Source of the DNA: CCMP332 sp040218795
GTDB lineage: Bacteria; Bacteroidota; Bacteroidia; Cytophagales; CCMP332
Assembly (NCBI GenBank): GCA_040218795.1
Contig: JAVJQT010000001.1
Location: 248,001 to 312,000, forward strand
Direction: 5' to 3'
Length of the DNA stretch: 64,000 bases
The notes beneath the pieces were generated by a model. It had not been told where the DNA came from. It saw only the letters and a program-made list of their open reading frames with translations, and did not search any database. Positions 26,526-36,618 of this stretch are shown piece by piece. Every line of letters begins with the position of its first letter. The first letter of the stretch is position 1. The position numbers were made by a program, and so were the translations under genes.

Positions 26526-27944
26526 TTACTGGATGTATAAATTATCCACCAAAATATCCATTTGGACAAAGTCTCCATTCGAGTCCATGGGATTCCACAT
26601 GGCAAAAGGAATGGCCAGTTCGCTGAGATTAAGACCGGAGAAATCGGCCATTGGAATAGAATACTCCATCCAACCGTTTCCAATATCTGTGCCCGTATAG
26701 TTTACAAGGAATACTGCCGCAGCGGTGGCCTGATTCGGACTTTCGAGTTTAATTTCCACATCGTTTAGATCCGCCTGGGTATGGATAGAAAAATGCAAAT
26801 TTCCTCCTGATAAAGAACTAAAATCTACAGGATTGTCCAAAATAAAAAATGCACCACCCCAGGCTCCACCGGGATATTTTAGCAATACACTGGAATCACC
26901 GTCTATGGCTTCTGGTGACACTAGGATTTCAGGCTCACCACCACCGCCAAAGACCATTACGTCAATAGAACCAAAATCTTCAAAGCCCTCTTTTACAGCA
27001 TTGTCTGCAATGCTGGCTTCTATAAACTGCCCAATGGTTTCTTCCTGCGGATTGAGCACAGGTGGGGCAGGAGGGTTCAAATCATCTTTGGTATAAACTC
27101 TTATAAAATCAACAAGCATTTCCTGTGGAAATGTAGTACTTGCATCAGGGTTTCCGGGCCAAAAGCCACCCACAGCCACATTTAAGATTAAATAATGTTC
27201 TCTCAGAAATTCCTTCATGTCATCTTCTATTGGAACCTGATTGTTCAATATTCCATCCACATAAAAAGACATAGATTCAGGGCTCCAATCCAGACGGAAC
27301 ATATGATAGTCTTCACTAAATGAGCCAGAAGAAAGAGTTTGAGTTCCCTGTTGCTCACCTTTTGAAGTATTGTCTACTGTACCTTCTACATAATGAACTG
27401 TGCTGTAAATTTTACTGGTATTATCACCTAACATTTCAAAGATGTCAATCTCTCCACATCCCGGCCAGTCAATTTCGCTTCTGTTGCTTCCCAAGGTCCA
27501 AAAAGCAGGCCATAATCCCTTGCCTTCGGGTAATTTAGCTCTGGTTTCAATTCTACCAAAGCGCGCATTAAAAGTGCCATTGGTGGTCATTTTTGCTGAG
27601 GTATAGGAACCCCCGGATTCAAGAGCGGTTATGGCGAGTACTGAATTGCCATCGTCTTCTTTAATCGAAGAATTAGCCTCATCAGTGGTGTAAATTTGCA
27701 ATTCTGCATTTCCCCATCCAGCCGGAAGACCAAAATCAGTACCATCACCGGTTTCATAGACCCATTTTGAGGCATCTATCTCATTTGAATTGAATTCATC
27801 ATTCCATATAAGTGTATAACCTGCATACCGGGTAATATCGGAAGTAGTGTCATTTGGCGTTGGAGTGCCGGAGTTGCCCTTGTCATCATCGGATCCACAT
27901 GCGATTAACAATGATAATCCTATGGCATAAATTACTTTTTTCAT
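26526..27944 (-). CDS. GH16 beta-glucanase (laminarinase-like) lipoprotein with C-terminal carbohydrate-binding-like domain
   Basis: 472 residues from ATG 27944, chosen because it gives a compact lipoprotein signal (KKVIYAIGLSLLIACGSDDD, lipobox LLIAC). Residues ~40-285 are GH16: LIWNDEFNSNEIDASKWVYETGDG, RIETRAKLPEGKGLWPAFWTLG, and the catalytic ExDxxE as GCGEIDIFEMLG. The C-terminal ~150 residues (GFEDFGSIDVMVFGGGGEPEI ... DILVDNLYIQ) resemble a galactose-binding jelly roll used as a CBM. It cleaves beta-1,3/1,4-glucans such as laminarin at the cell surface. No SusC/SusD genes are adjacent, so this is not a full polysaccharide-utilisation locus. Confidence 0.92.
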   Translation of the reverse strand: MKKVIYAIGLSLLIACGSDDDKGNSGTPTPNDTTSDITRYAGYTLIWNDEFNSNEIDASKWVYETGDGTDFGLPAGWGNAELQIYTTDEANSSIKEDDGNSVLAITALESGGSYTSAKMTTNGTFNARFGRIETRAKLPEGKGLWPAFWTLGSNRSEIDWPGCGEIDIFEMLGDNTSKIYSTVHYVEGTVDNTSKGEQQGTQTLSSGSFSEDYHMFRLDWSPESMSFYVDGILNNQVPIEDDMKEFLREHYLILNVAVGGFWPGNPDASTTFPQEMLVDFIRVYTKDDLNPPAPPVLNPQEETIGQFIEASIADNAVKEGFEDFGSIDVMVFGGGGEPEILVSPEAIDGDSSVLLKYPGGAWGGAFFILDNPVDFSSLSGGNLHFSIHTQADLNDVEIKLESPNQATAAAVFLVNYTGTDIGNGWMEYSIPMADFSGLNLSELAIPFAMWNPMDSNGDFVQMDILVDNLYIQ

Positions 27945-28075
27945 AGTCTTTGATTTAATAAGACTTAAAAATAGCCAATACATGGCTAAGCTCTAATTCA
28001 AAAACTACATCAAAAACACATCAATCGGCTTATTTTCTCTCTTTATTGCCCGATTTATTGTACATCAATTAAATA

Positions 28076-30499
28076 TTAACCCAAAACTCTGGTGTCTTCC
28101 TTCTCTTTCTCAACGGAATCGAGATCGAGGTTAATGTAATCGGCCAGATCAAAAAGAAAGGCATCGCGACCTATGATATAAAGGTTTTTATGAAGGATTC
28201 TAAAAACAATATCCTGAAGCTCGTTTAATTCGGGATGTACACCAATTTCATTTAACAATGGAAGGGCTTCCCAGAGATTTTTAAGAATCTTAGGTATTTG
28301 AAATGATTTTTTTCCCTCTTCAACCAATTTATTGAGTTTTCTTGTGGCTAAATAATCTAGCAGAACCGTATTGATTTTGAAATTCCATTTTTTAACTTCG
28401 GAGATAGTATCCTGTAAATCTTCAATGGGAATTAAATCTCCATTGTGTTCAAGACAGGCCGTCAGTCTGTAATCAATTTCAGTTTCGAGATTTTTAAGCA
28501 GGATATCCGGAATTTTCAAATTGGATTTTGACATCAGGTTCATCAGAGAATAGTTATTGCTATTCAATTTTTTCAGTGAAGCCATGGCCTCTTCTGATTT
28601 ATCCTCAAGCACGCGTTCCAATAATTTGTGCTGTTCATCCTTTAATAAATTGAAAAAGGAAAAGCTCTTATGTCGGAAATTATCCTTGATCAGTTGAATC
28701 ACCAGGGCAATGTTTGAAGAATCAAAGGCTTCTTTGATTTGAATGACCAATCCATTAAATTCTTCCTTACTTAAAGCATCCGATGCATTCCCTATAAGAT
28801 GGTGATTACCAAGGTATAATATAGCAAAGCTAAAGTGTTTGTTTGATAAAGTTACTCTTGATTTTACCTTGGTTCTTCCCAGTGCAACTACCTGACTTCC
28901 GCCTTTAAAACGGTGGTATTCTTCGGAACTGGAATCGTAATTCAAGACCGTCAATTGCTTATTGTCTTCCTGGAATAAAGAACTTACGGCATAGTGCATG
29001 CCCACCTGTGTTAAACTCAATCGTTTAGGCATAACAAAGCGTTCGTAAATCACTTTGCCATTATCGTATTCAACAACATTGCTCGGAATTTTCTCAAGCA
29101 GTTTTTTAAATTTCTGGTCGAGGCTTTCCCTGGTTACATCATAACGCAATTGAATTGCCCTGTTGGCATATTGTAGTATTTGTACAGTTTCAATGCCCGA
29201 AATTTCATCAAAAAACCAGCCACAGGATGTGTACATATAAAGGGCTTGTCTTTGCATCTCCAACAAGCGAATGAGTTTGGTTTTTTGGATGTCGCTCAAT
29301 TCGGGATTGACATATTTTTCAACAAACAAATTGATTCGCTCGGGTGATCGTTTGTACAATACTTCGATGTATCTGTTTCTCAAAAACCAGCCATCGATTT
29401 TGTACTCGGAGGTTAATTCTTCAAAACTCTTGATCAGTTCATCCCTGAGCCAATCGAGCGATTCTCTTAGAGGTTTACGCCATTTCTGATGCCAGCCCGG
29501 ATTCATACCCGAATTACAGCCACAGTTATCCCTCCATCTTTCCACACCATGAGCACAGCTCCATGAACTGTTCTCGTAGATTTCAACCTCATGGTCAACT
29601 TCAAATAGACTTAAAAACTGACTGTAATTGGTAATGGTGGCCAATTCATGATCTTCTATATAACGGATGCAATAGGCAAGGGCCATATCCCCATTTTTAT
29701 GGTGATGGCCGTAAGACTCTCCATCTGTAGCTATATGACTAAGTTCTATCCCTTTTTCATAATGAAAGGCATCGCAGAGTCGATGAGCAAATTTTTTACC
29801 ATCATTCAATACCCCTTTAAAGGCCACTTCCTGTGAACGCTCCCCATCATAGAAAAATAAATAAATGCTTTTTCCACTTGGCAGATTACACTTATAAGGC
29901 CTTTTAGTATCGATGCCTTTTTCCCATTTGCTATCGCCGATTTTGCGATAATGCTTGGCCTGTGAAGGAGCCAAAATGGTGTATTTAACGTCATTTTCAG
30001 CAAGCACTTCAAGCGTTTCAATATCAACAGCTGTTTCTGCCAGCCAGATGCCTTCGGATTTTCGACCAAAACGCTGTTCAAAATCATAAAGTCCCCAAAT
30101 TACCTGGGTTTCCTTATCTCTGCGATTGGCCAGAGGCATAATGATATGATTGTAAACCTGAGCAATGGCGGATCCATGTCCGTCAAAATGTTCCTGACTC
30201 AGTTTATCAGCTTCGATGATGCTCTGATATACCTTTGGCATTTTATGCTCCATCCAGGAAAGGAGGGTAGCACCGAAATTAAAATTGATCTTGGAATAAT
30301 TATTAACAATATCCGTGATTTTTCCTTTTTCATTTAATATACGCGACACGCCATTGGGGCCGTAGCATTCATTGGTAATGCGGTCGTTCCAGTCGTGATA
30401 AGGTTGAGCTGATTCCTGTAGTTCTATTTCTTCCAGCCAGGCATTCTCTCTAGGCGGCTGGTAAAAATGTCCGTGAATACAGACATATTTCTTGTCCAT
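28076..30499 (-). CDS. GH57-type glycoside hydrolase (DUF3536 protein)
   Basis: 807 residues, cytoplasmic. The N-terminus KKYVCIHGHFYQPPRENAW is the GH57 opening motif, and GIWLAETAVDIETLEVLAE carries the likely nucleophile Glu (about residue 150). THIATDGESYGHHHKNGDMAL-like motif 4 (with the acid/base Asp region) is present (SHIATDGESYGHHHKNG). The C-terminal ~450 residues are the helical DUF3536 region. Family members act on alpha-glucans (amylase/amylopullulanase type). It is 3 bp downstream of glgB on the same strand, so they form an operon that builds and trims glycogen. Confidence 0.88.
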   Translation of the reverse strand: MDKKYVCIHGHFYQPPRENAWLEEIELQESAQPYHDWNDRITNECYGPNGVSRILNEKGKITDIVNNYSKINFNFGATLLSWMEHKMPKVYQSIIEADKLSQEHFDGHGSAIAQVYNHIIMPLANRRDKETQVIWGLYDFEQRFGRKSEGIWLAETAVDIETLEVLAENDVKYTILAPSQAKHYRKIGDSKWEKGIDTKRPYKCNLPSGKSIYLFFYDGERSQEVAFKGVLNDGKKFAHRLCDAFHYEKGIELSHIATDGESYGHHHKNGDMALAYCIRYIEDHELATITNYSQFLSLFEVDHEVEIYENSSWSCAHGVERWRDNCGCNSGMNPGWHQKWRKPLRESLDWLRDELIKSFEELTSEYKIDGWFLRNRYIEVLYKRSPERINLFVEKYVNPELSDIQKTKLIRLLEMQRQALYMYTSCGWFFDEISGIETVQILQYANRAIQLRYDVTRESLDQKFKKLLEKIPSNVVEYDNGKVIYERFVMPKRLSLTQVGMHYAVSSLFQEDNKQLTVLNYDSSSEEYHRFKGGSQVVALGRTKVKSRVTLSNKHFSFAILYLGNHHLIGNASDALSKEEFNGLVIQIKEAFDSSNIALVIQLIKDNFRHKSFSFFNLLKDEQHKLLERVLEDKSEEAMASLKKLNSNNYSLMNLMSKSNLKIPDILLKNLETEIDYRLTACLEHNGDLIPIEDLQDTISEVKKWNFKINTVLLDYLATRKLNKLVEEGKKSFQIPKILKNLWEALPLLNEIGVHPELNELQDIVFRILHKNLYIIGRDAFLFDLADYINLDLDSVEKEKEDTRVLG

Positions 30500-30502
30500 A
30501 AA

Positions 30503-32410
30503 TTATTGTCTTTTTAAAATAGCAAGGCCCAGTGGTGGTATTTTGGCAGAAATTGAATATGGTCTTCCATGTTTACCTTCTTTAATGCTTTCCAATGTTA
30601 TTTCATTGCAAAACCCACTTCCCCAATATTCCTTTTGGTCTGAATTAAAGATTTCTTTCCACTTGCCTTTCTCCGATACGCCAAATTGATAATTCTCTTT
30701 GGCATCGGGCGTAAAATTACACAATACTATTAAGTTATTTTTAGCATCATCGCCTTTTCTGATGTAAGAAAGAACTGAATTTTCATGGTCGTTAAGCTCG
30801 ATCCATTCAAAGCCATCTTGTTCAAAGCTTTTTTCATACAAAGCAGGTTCTGCCTTATAAAGTTTGTTTAAATCCCGCACGAGCGCCTGAATGCCTTTAT
30901 GAGGCTCAAATTCCATAAGATCCCATCGAAGGCTATTGTCGTGTTTCCACTCGGAAGTCTGGCCGATTTCATCCCCCATAAAAAGGAGCTTGGTACCAGG
31001 GTGGGTGTACATATAGCCATAAAGAAGACGCAAATTCGCAAACTTTTGCCATTCGTCTCCCGGCATTCTTTCAATAATCGCCCCCTTGCCATGAACTACC
31101 TCATCGTGAGAAAGCGGAAGCATGAAATTTTCTGAAAAAGCATAGGCCAGGCTAAAGGTTATTTTGTTGTGATGGTACCTGCGGAAAAGGGGATCTTCCT
31201 TGAAATATTCAAGGGTATCATTCATCCAACCCATCATCCATTTCATACCAAAACCGAGACCGCCGGTAAAAATGGGTCTGGAAACACCCGGAAATGAGGT
31301 GGATTCTTCTGCAATGGTTTGTACATCGGGAAATTTTTCATAAACACTCATGTTCATGTCTTTGAGAAATGAAATCGCCTCTAGATTTTCTCTTCCTCCT
31401 AATTCATTGGGTATCCACTCGCCTTCTTTTCTCGAATAATCGCGATAAAGCATGGAGGCCACAGCATCCACACGCAAGCCGTCGAGGTGAAAACGGTCAA
31501 GCCAACAATGTGCACTCGAAATCAGAAAAGACCGGACTTCATTTCTTCCATAATTGAAAATATAACTTTCCCAGTCGGGGTGAAAGCCTTCCTGTGGGTT
31601 TTCATGTTCATACAATGCCGAACCGTCAAAACGAAATAATCCATGCGCATCCCCCGGAAAATGAGATGGCACCCAATCCACAATGACGCCAATGCCTTCC
31701 TGATGAAATCGATCGACCAGGTATTGAAAGTCGCCCGGCGTACCGAATCGCGAGGTCGGTGCGAAATAGCCATGGATCTGATAGCCCCATGAACCAAAAA
31801 AAGGATGCTCCATGACAGGCATAAATTCCACGTGGGTAAAATTTAAATCCTTGATGTAATTCACCAATTGATCGGCCATTTCCACATAGGACAGACTTTC
31901 GTCTGGTTTGTCCAATTTTCTTCTCCAGCTTCCCAGATGAACCTCATACACAGAATATGGCTGATTGAGCGCATTATTCTTTTTCCTCGACTTCATCCAC
32001 TTGGAATCTTTCCAGTGGTATTCCTCATCCCAAATCACCGAAGCCGTTTTTGGTGGCACCTCCCATAGTTTGGCAAAAGGATCACCTTTTTCAATAAATT
32101 CGCCGCTTTGCGTTTCGATTGAATATTTATAGGTTTCGCCTTTAACAAGATCGGGGATCAAACCCTCCCAAATACCCGAACTGTCCCAGCGATTGTAAAG
32201 CTGATGTTCGTGTTTATTCCAGCCGTTAAAGCTTCCAATAACATTTACCGATTTGGCATTCGGAGCCCAAACAGCAAAATATACGCCCTTTTGTTTCTTC
32301 TCATCGATGAGGTGTGCACCTAGTTTTTTATAGAGTTCAAAATGTTTGCCTTCGCGAAATAGATGGATATCTAAATCGCTGAGTAAAGAGTATGCCTGGA
32401 CCGTATTCAT
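30503..32410 (-). CDS. glgB: 1,4-alpha-glucan branching enzyme GlgB
   Basis: 635 residues, normal for GlgB. CBM48 at ~35-120 (GVYFAVWAPNAKSVNVIGSFNGWNKH). GH13 regions: DWVPSHFPGDAHGL (region I), GLRVDAVASMLYRDYSRKEGEW (nucleophile Asp), TIAEESTSFPGV (acid/base Glu), LPLSHDEVVHGKGAI (third acid). It makes alpha-1,6 branches in glycogen. First gene of the glgB-GH57 operon. The start ATG at 32410 faces the lipoprotein gene on the other strand with 50 bp between. Confidence 0.96.
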   Translation of the reverse strand: MNTVQAYSLLSDLDIHLFREGKHFELYKKLGAHLIDEKKQKGVYFAVWAPNAKSVNVIGSFNGWNKHEHQLYNRWDSSGIWEGLIPDLVKGETYKYSIETQSGEFIEKGDPFAKLWEVPPKTASVIWDEEYHWKDSKWMKSRKKNNALNQPYSVYEVHLGSWRRKLDKPDESLSYVEMADQLVNYIKDLNFTHVEFMPVMEHPFFGSWGYQIHGYFAPTSRFGTPGDFQYLVDRFHQEGIGVIVDWVPSHFPGDAHGLFRFDGSALYEHENPQEGFHPDWESYIFNYGRNEVRSFLISSAHCWLDRFHLDGLRVDAVASMLYRDYSRKEGEWIPNELGGRENLEAISFLKDMNMSVYEKFPDVQTIAEESTSFPGVSRPIFTGGLGFGMKWMMGWMNDTLEYFKEDPLFRRYHHNKITFSLAYAFSENFMLPLSHDEVVHGKGAIIERMPGDEWQKFANLRLLYGYMYTHPGTKLLFMGDEIGQTSEWKHDNSLRWDLMEFEPHKGIQALVRDLNKLYKAEPALYEKSFEQDGFEWIELNDHENSVLSYIRKGDDAKNNLIVLCNFTPDAKENYQFGVSEKGKWKEIFNSDQKEYWGSGFCNEITLESIKEGKHGRPYSISAKIPPLGLAILKRQ

Positions 32411-32450
32411 TGAACAAAGATGCGTTTTAGATTTGGATTGGAAAATTAAG

Positions 32451-32458
32451 TAAATTTG
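32451..32458 (+). promoter_or_regulatory. -7 promoter box abutting the start codon
   Basis: TAAATTTG matches TAnnTTTG exactly and lies two bases before ATG 32461. Transcription would then begin within the first codons, so either the mRNA is leaderless or the ATG at 32470 is used. Confidence 0.4.
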
Positions 32459-32460
32459 AA

Positions 32461-33039
32461 ATGAAGCATATGAATTATTTGAATAAAAAGAGTCTCACTT
32501 TATTTATTGCATTATTGTTATTGGCATTATTCGCTTGCAGAAATGATGATGTTATAACAGAAGGCCCGTTTATTGACAGAAATTTAGGTGGAACCATTTT
32601 TGGAGATTCATGGGAATTTAAAAGTGGCCTTGCTAAATCAGTAGCTTATCAAAATGGACCTTTTACTTATTATCATAGCATTGCATTAAGAGAATATGAC
32701 GAATCCATTTGTGATAGTATTTATTTAGAAGATTTTCATAGTCCTTTTATAATTGAGGAACGTTATCTTTTATTAGGTCGATACGATTCCTTTCCAGTCA
32801 TGAGACCTGGGCTGTATGCATTGGAAACAGTACAGGATAAAAATGATTTTTCATTGTGGTTTAATGCATTGAGTGACTCTGGAAAATCGATTGGATATGG
32901 TCAATCAGGAGGCTATTTTGAAATAATTCAGGTTGATACGGTCAGGAATACAATTTCAGGTAAACTTTCTGGAAGGGATAATCTTTATGGTATTGATACT
33001 TGGGTAAATGGTAATTTCGAAGTAATGTATTGTAAATAG
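32461..33039 (+). CDS. Hypothetical lipoprotein
   Basis: 192 residues. Signal peptide and lipobox LLLALFAC (Cys about residue 29). The mature part has no domain I recognise; it looks beta-rich (RNLGGTIFGDSWEFKSGLAK, GYFEIIQVDTVRNTISGKLSGRDNLYG), similar in style to small Bacteroidota lipoproteins with a beta-sandwich. Two ATGs are possible (32461, 32470); the promoter box at 32451-32458 slightly favours the second. Followed 55 bp later by a T9SS gene in the same direction, possibly co-transcribed. Confidence 0.6.
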   Translation: MKHMNYLNKKSLTLFIALLLLALFACRNDDVITEGPFIDRNLGGTIFGDSWEFKSGLAKSVAYQNGPFTYYHSIALREYDESICDSIYLEDFHSPFIIEERYLLLGRYDSFPVMRPGLYALETVQDKNDFSLWFNALSDSGKSIGYGQSGGYFEIIQVDTVRNTISGKLSGRDNLYGIDTWVNGNFEVMYCK

Positions 33040-33094
33040 TCTCATTCATACCCAACCTTTTAATTTTTAATTTCGTGAACAATAAAAAACACAT

Positions 33095-34801
33095 ATGAAG
33101 AAAATATACTTGATATCCTTAACCTTAATTCTGCTAATTGTAATTAATAAGGGATTTAGCCAATCGGCTAATTTCATTTACAATCCAGCCAACCCTTGTT
33201 TTGGTGACACAACCTATTTAAAAGCTGATACTACCGGGTGGAATTTAAGTCAGACTTTTTTCCTTTGGAAAATCGATAATAATACCTTTTGGTGGGGCCA
33301 TGGCTCTAATGGCGCTAACTATTTTGGCAACTTTTTTGCCGGCAACAGAAGTATTGAACTGCAGGTTACTGATTCAGCTTTGGGTATATCAAAAGATACA
33401 ATTAAAAACATGTTAGTTGACAGTATATGCGGATTAAGCACAATTTCCGGAATTGTTTATTCAGATCAGAATTCTAATGGCGTTAAAGACACAACGGAAG
33501 AAGGAATAAACAATGCTTTAATACGAATTTCTGATACAGTCAATAGTTATTATACATACAGTAAAAACGATGGAACTTATAGCTTAGAATTAAATACCGG
33601 TCAATATGATATCGAATTGATTATTCCAATGTATTATAATATTACGCATCCAATAGCTCCACAATATTATTCTGTAAATATTCTTAATAATGGTACTTTT
33701 TTACCCAATAATGATTTTGGAGTTTTTACGGATTCATTGATTAAGGATTTAAGTATACATTTATCCAATACACCTTTAAGGCCCGGATTTAATGGTCAAA
33801 TTGAGGCTTCGCTAATTAATAGAGGGTCAATTCAAGATTCGTCAAATGTTGTTTTATTTTTAGATAGTTTAACACCCTTTTTAAACTCATTTCCGCAGGA
33901 AGATAGCATCCAGGGAAATGCTATATATTATTCTTTTAATGGGATTGGTCCAAATGGGTTGAGGCGAATTAAAATTACGACCAAAATTGACAGCACAGTA
34001 CAAATTGGTACACCTTTCAATCTTAGTTCCTTTGCATTTCCTGTGACGGGGGATGCAAACCCTCTGGATAATTTTGATACGCTTAGTGGAGTTGTTGTTG
34101 GCTCATATGATCCAAATGACAAATTGGTCTTTCCAAATGATGATAGCACAAATGCATTTGAAAGAGGAACACCTTTGACCTATACTATTCGTTTTCAAAA
34201 TACAGGAACATATTTCGCAGAAAATGTTCATCTGGTGGATGAAATAGAAGAAAATCTGGATTTGAATTCCTTCCAAATGCTGGCTGCAAGTCATGATTAT
34301 ACTTACCAGATAAACGAAAACAATAGAAAGATTGTCTGGAAATTTGATGGAATAATGCTTCCTGCAGAGCAGGACAATGAACCGGAAAGTCATGGCTTTG
34401 TGAAATTTAGAATTGATGTTGATTCTTCATTAATGCTTGGAGATACAGTATATAATTCGGCTGAAATCTATTTTGATTTTAATTTTCCAATCATAACCAA
34501 TACCATTGTTTCAACCCTGGATTCATTTGTCACTACTACTTCAATAGAGAATGCGAATATTCAGGACTCAAAACTTTACAGGCTGTATCCAAATCCTTTT
34601 AAAGACCGGATAAGTATCCAGGGTAATAGTGCTGAAAAAATAATCTTCGAACTCTTCTCTATTGAGGGTGAAATGATTTTTAGTAATCAGCTAAATGAAA
34701 GTGGGTCTATAGCTCTGAAAAATATTGCTCCGGGTTTGTATTTATATAAAATTCAATCTGAAAGCGGAAAAATTCAAAGAGGGAAGTTAATTAGGCAATA
34801 G
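33095..34801 (+). CDS. Secreted T9SS type A protein with SdrD-B-like and DUF11-like domains
   Basis: 568 residues with signal peptide (IYLISLTLILLIVINKGFSQ). After an N-terminal PKD-like stretch comes an SdrD B-like repeat (ISGIVYSDQNSNGVKDTTEEGINNALIRI ... NDGTYSLELNTGQYDIEL), then a conserved-repeat domain (GSYDPNDKLVFPND, TYTIRFQNTGTYFAENVHLVDEIEENLDLNSF, GFVKFRIDVDSSLMLGDTVYNSAEIYFDFNFPIITNTI). The end is a type A sorting domain (RLYPNPFKDRISIQ ... GKLIRQ). The domain order is common in surface adhesin-like proteins of Bacteroidota. A terminator follows. Confidence 0.9.
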   Translation: MKKIYLISLTLILLIVINKGFSQSANFIYNPANPCFGDTTYLKADTTGWNLSQTFFLWKIDNNTFWWGHGSNGANYFGNFFAGNRSIELQVTDSALGISKDTIKNMLVDSICGLSTISGIVYSDQNSNGVKDTTEEGINNALIRISDTVNSYYTYSKNDGTYSLELNTGQYDIELIIPMYYNITHPIAPQYYSVNILNNGTFLPNNDFGVFTDSLIKDLSIHLSNTPLRPGFNGQIEASLINRGSIQDSSNVVLFLDSLTPFLNSFPQEDSIQGNAIYYSFNGIGPNGLRRIKITTKIDSTVQIGTPFNLSSFAFPVTGDANPLDNFDTLSGVVVGSYDPNDKLVFPNDDSTNAFERGTPLTYTIRFQNTGTYFAENVHLVDEIEENLDLNSFQMLAASHDYTYQINENNRKIVWKFDGIMLPAEQDNEPESHGFVKFRIDVDSSLMLGDTVYNSAEIYFDFNFPIITNTIVSTLDSFVTTTSIENANIQDSKLYRLYPNPFKDRISIQGNSAEKIIFELFSIEGEMIFSNQLNESGSIALKNIAPGLYLYKIQSESGKIQRGKLIRQ

Positions 34802-34821
34802 ACTTTGATAGATAGTATTTG

Positions 34822-34848
34822 AAAGCCCGAATAATTTCGGGCTTTTTT
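34822..34848 (+). terminator. Rho-independent terminator
   Basis: AAAGCCCGA / TCGGGCTTT stem with loop ATAATT, then T6. Separates the T9SS gene from the formate dehydrogenase operon. Confidence 0.88.
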
Positions 34849-34955
34849 ATTCATAATGGGAAATTTTGTTGCCATGTAATTATTTCAATCCATCTCAAAA
34901 ATTCCTTATATTCAAATATAAATGCTAATTTGAGAAGCATCTTAATACGATCGAC

Positions 34956-36611
34956 ATGTCAAAAAATCTCAGTGAATTATCCGGAAGAAAAGGGCTAAAA
35001 AATAACCTCTTTGACAAACTCGGTCATTTGGCCATTGAAAATGAAGGGACACCCGATCCGAAAAAGCTGGATGAACTGGCTGAGGAGTTTCTTTTCGGCA
35101 AGGCCAATACCTATGGAACTACCACTTTTTACGATTTTCTAAAACCCGAAAACAAAGGAAAAAAAGTATACATCTGTAATGGCTCTACCTGTTTATGCGC
35201 CGGTACCCAGGAAAATCTAAAAAATGAACTTAAAAGACATTTTAAGGAAGAAGAAATAGGGCATATGTGCTGCTTGGGGAGATGTCATGAAAATGCTTCA
35301 TTTCATTACAAAGGCAATAATTACTCTGCCAAATCAGCTCAAGAAATTGATACAATTGTAAAAGAGGGATTGAATTTAAAAGACAAATATCATGTAGAGG
35401 CATTGGGTGAGGCAATATTGACTAGGCCATTTGAAGGCATTGAAAAACACTACGCTGCTTTGATTCGGGAATTAAAAAAAGACGGAACTGAGGTATTGGA
35501 AGAAATTAAAAATTCCAAAATAAGAGGAAGGGGTGGCGCAGGATTTCATATGGGAAAAAAATGGGAATTCTGCCGTAATACAGAAAGTAAAGAGAAATTT
35601 ATCATTTGCAATGGGGATGAAGGCGACCCGGGAGCCTATTCAGATCGCTACCTGCTGGAAGAAAGACCGCATTCTGTGCTTTTTGGAATGATGATCGCCG
35701 GACATTGTATTGGCGCTCAATGGGGCATCGTCTATATCCGTGGTGAATACCCCGAATCAGTATCTGCTATTGAAAATGCTGTTGAAGAGCTTCGTCAAAA
35801 CGATTTATTGGGAAAAGACATTTATGGAACCGGCTTTAATTTTGATTTTAAGGTAATAAGAGCCCAGGGATCGTACATCTGTGGGGAAGAAACGGCTCTG
35901 ATCAATTCCATTGAAGGACAACGGCCGGAAGTCAGAACCAGGCCACCTTTTCCGGCTATTTCGGGTCTTTTTAATAAACCAACAGTAGTCAACAACGTGG
36001 AGACGCTGGCCGCGGTGCATTTCATTCTTGAAGAAGAAAGCGATGATTTTCACGAATTCGGTACGGAACACTCTTCGGGGACAAAACTGGTTTGCCTTGA
36101 CAGCTTTTTTAACCGACCCGGACTTTATGAAGTGCCTATGGGAACACCTTTACTCACCGTCATCAATGATCTGGGCAAAGGCTTTAAGGAAAAAGTAAAA
36201 GCACTGCATATAGGCGGCCCCCTGGGAGGTATTGTTCCGGCCGAGAAGTTTTCGGACCTAAGTATAGATTTTGAATCATTTGGCGAAAATGGTTTTTTAC
36301 TCGGACATGCTGGAATGGTCAGTATCCCGGAATCATTTCCAATGGTAAAATATCTTGAACATTTGCTTGAATTTGCTGCCGATGAAAGCTGTGGCAAGTG
36401 TTTTCCATGCAGATTAGGTACGCATCGGGGCTATGAAATGTTTAAGAAAGCACAGGAAGACAGCAGTTTTAAAATGGACCGCTACCTCATTGACGATCTT
36501 TTACACACCCTGGAAATCGGATCGCTTTGCGCGCATGGTGGAGGGATTCCATTGCCAGTAAAAAATGCACTGCATTATTTTAACGAAGAATTAAAAGCCT
36601 ATTTCAAATAA
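34956..36611 (+). CDS. NAD-dependent formate dehydrogenase, diaphorase subunit (NuoE-NuoF fusion)
   Basis: 551 residues. The N-terminal ~150 residues are a NuoE-like [2Fe-2S] thioredoxin domain (CNGSTCLCAG and MCCLGRCHENASF give the C-x4-C and C-x3-C ligands). The rest is NuoF/HoxF-like: RGRGGAGFHMGKKWEFCR (NADH site), CNGDEGDPGAYSDRYLLEERPH (FMN site), and the [4Fe-4S] motif ESCGKCFPCRLGTHRG. It moves electrons from the catalytic subunit to NAD+. The next gene starts 7 bp later. No separate NuoE or FdsG-like gene is needed because of the fusion. Hydrogenase or Nuo subunits are excluded by the neighbour. Confidence 0.9.
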   Translation: MSKNLSELSGRKGLKNNLFDKLGHLAIENEGTPDPKKLDELAEEFLFGKANTYGTTTFYDFLKPENKGKKVYICNGSTCLCAGTQENLKNELKRHFKEEEIGHMCCLGRCHENASFHYKGNNYSAKSAQEIDTIVKEGLNLKDKYHVEALGEAILTRPFEGIEKHYAALIRELKKDGTEVLEEIKNSKIRGRGGAGFHMGKKWEFCRNTESKEKFIICNGDEGDPGAYSDRYLLEERPHSVLFGMMIAGHCIGAQWGIVYIRGEYPESVSAIENAVEELRQNDLLGKDIYGTGFNFDFKVIRAQGSYICGEETALINSIEGQRPEVRTRPPFPAISGLFNKPTVVNNVETLAAVHFILEEESDDFHEFGTEHSSGTKLVCLDSFFNRPGLYEVPMGTPLLTVINDLGKGFKEKVKALHIGGPLGGIVPAEKFSDLSIDFESFGENGFLLGHAGMVSIPESFPMVKYLEHLLEFAADESCGKCFPCRLGTHRGYEMFKKAQEDSSFKMDRYLIDDLLHTLEIGSLCAHGGGIPLPVKNALHYFNEELKAYFK

Positions 36612-36618
36612 GAAGAAC

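Noticed and set aside
22853..32410. Full polysaccharide-utilisation locus
   Set aside because: No SusC/SusD pair or dedicated regulator; most enzymes are cytosolic alpha-glucan enzymes and only the GH16 is a surface lipoprotein.
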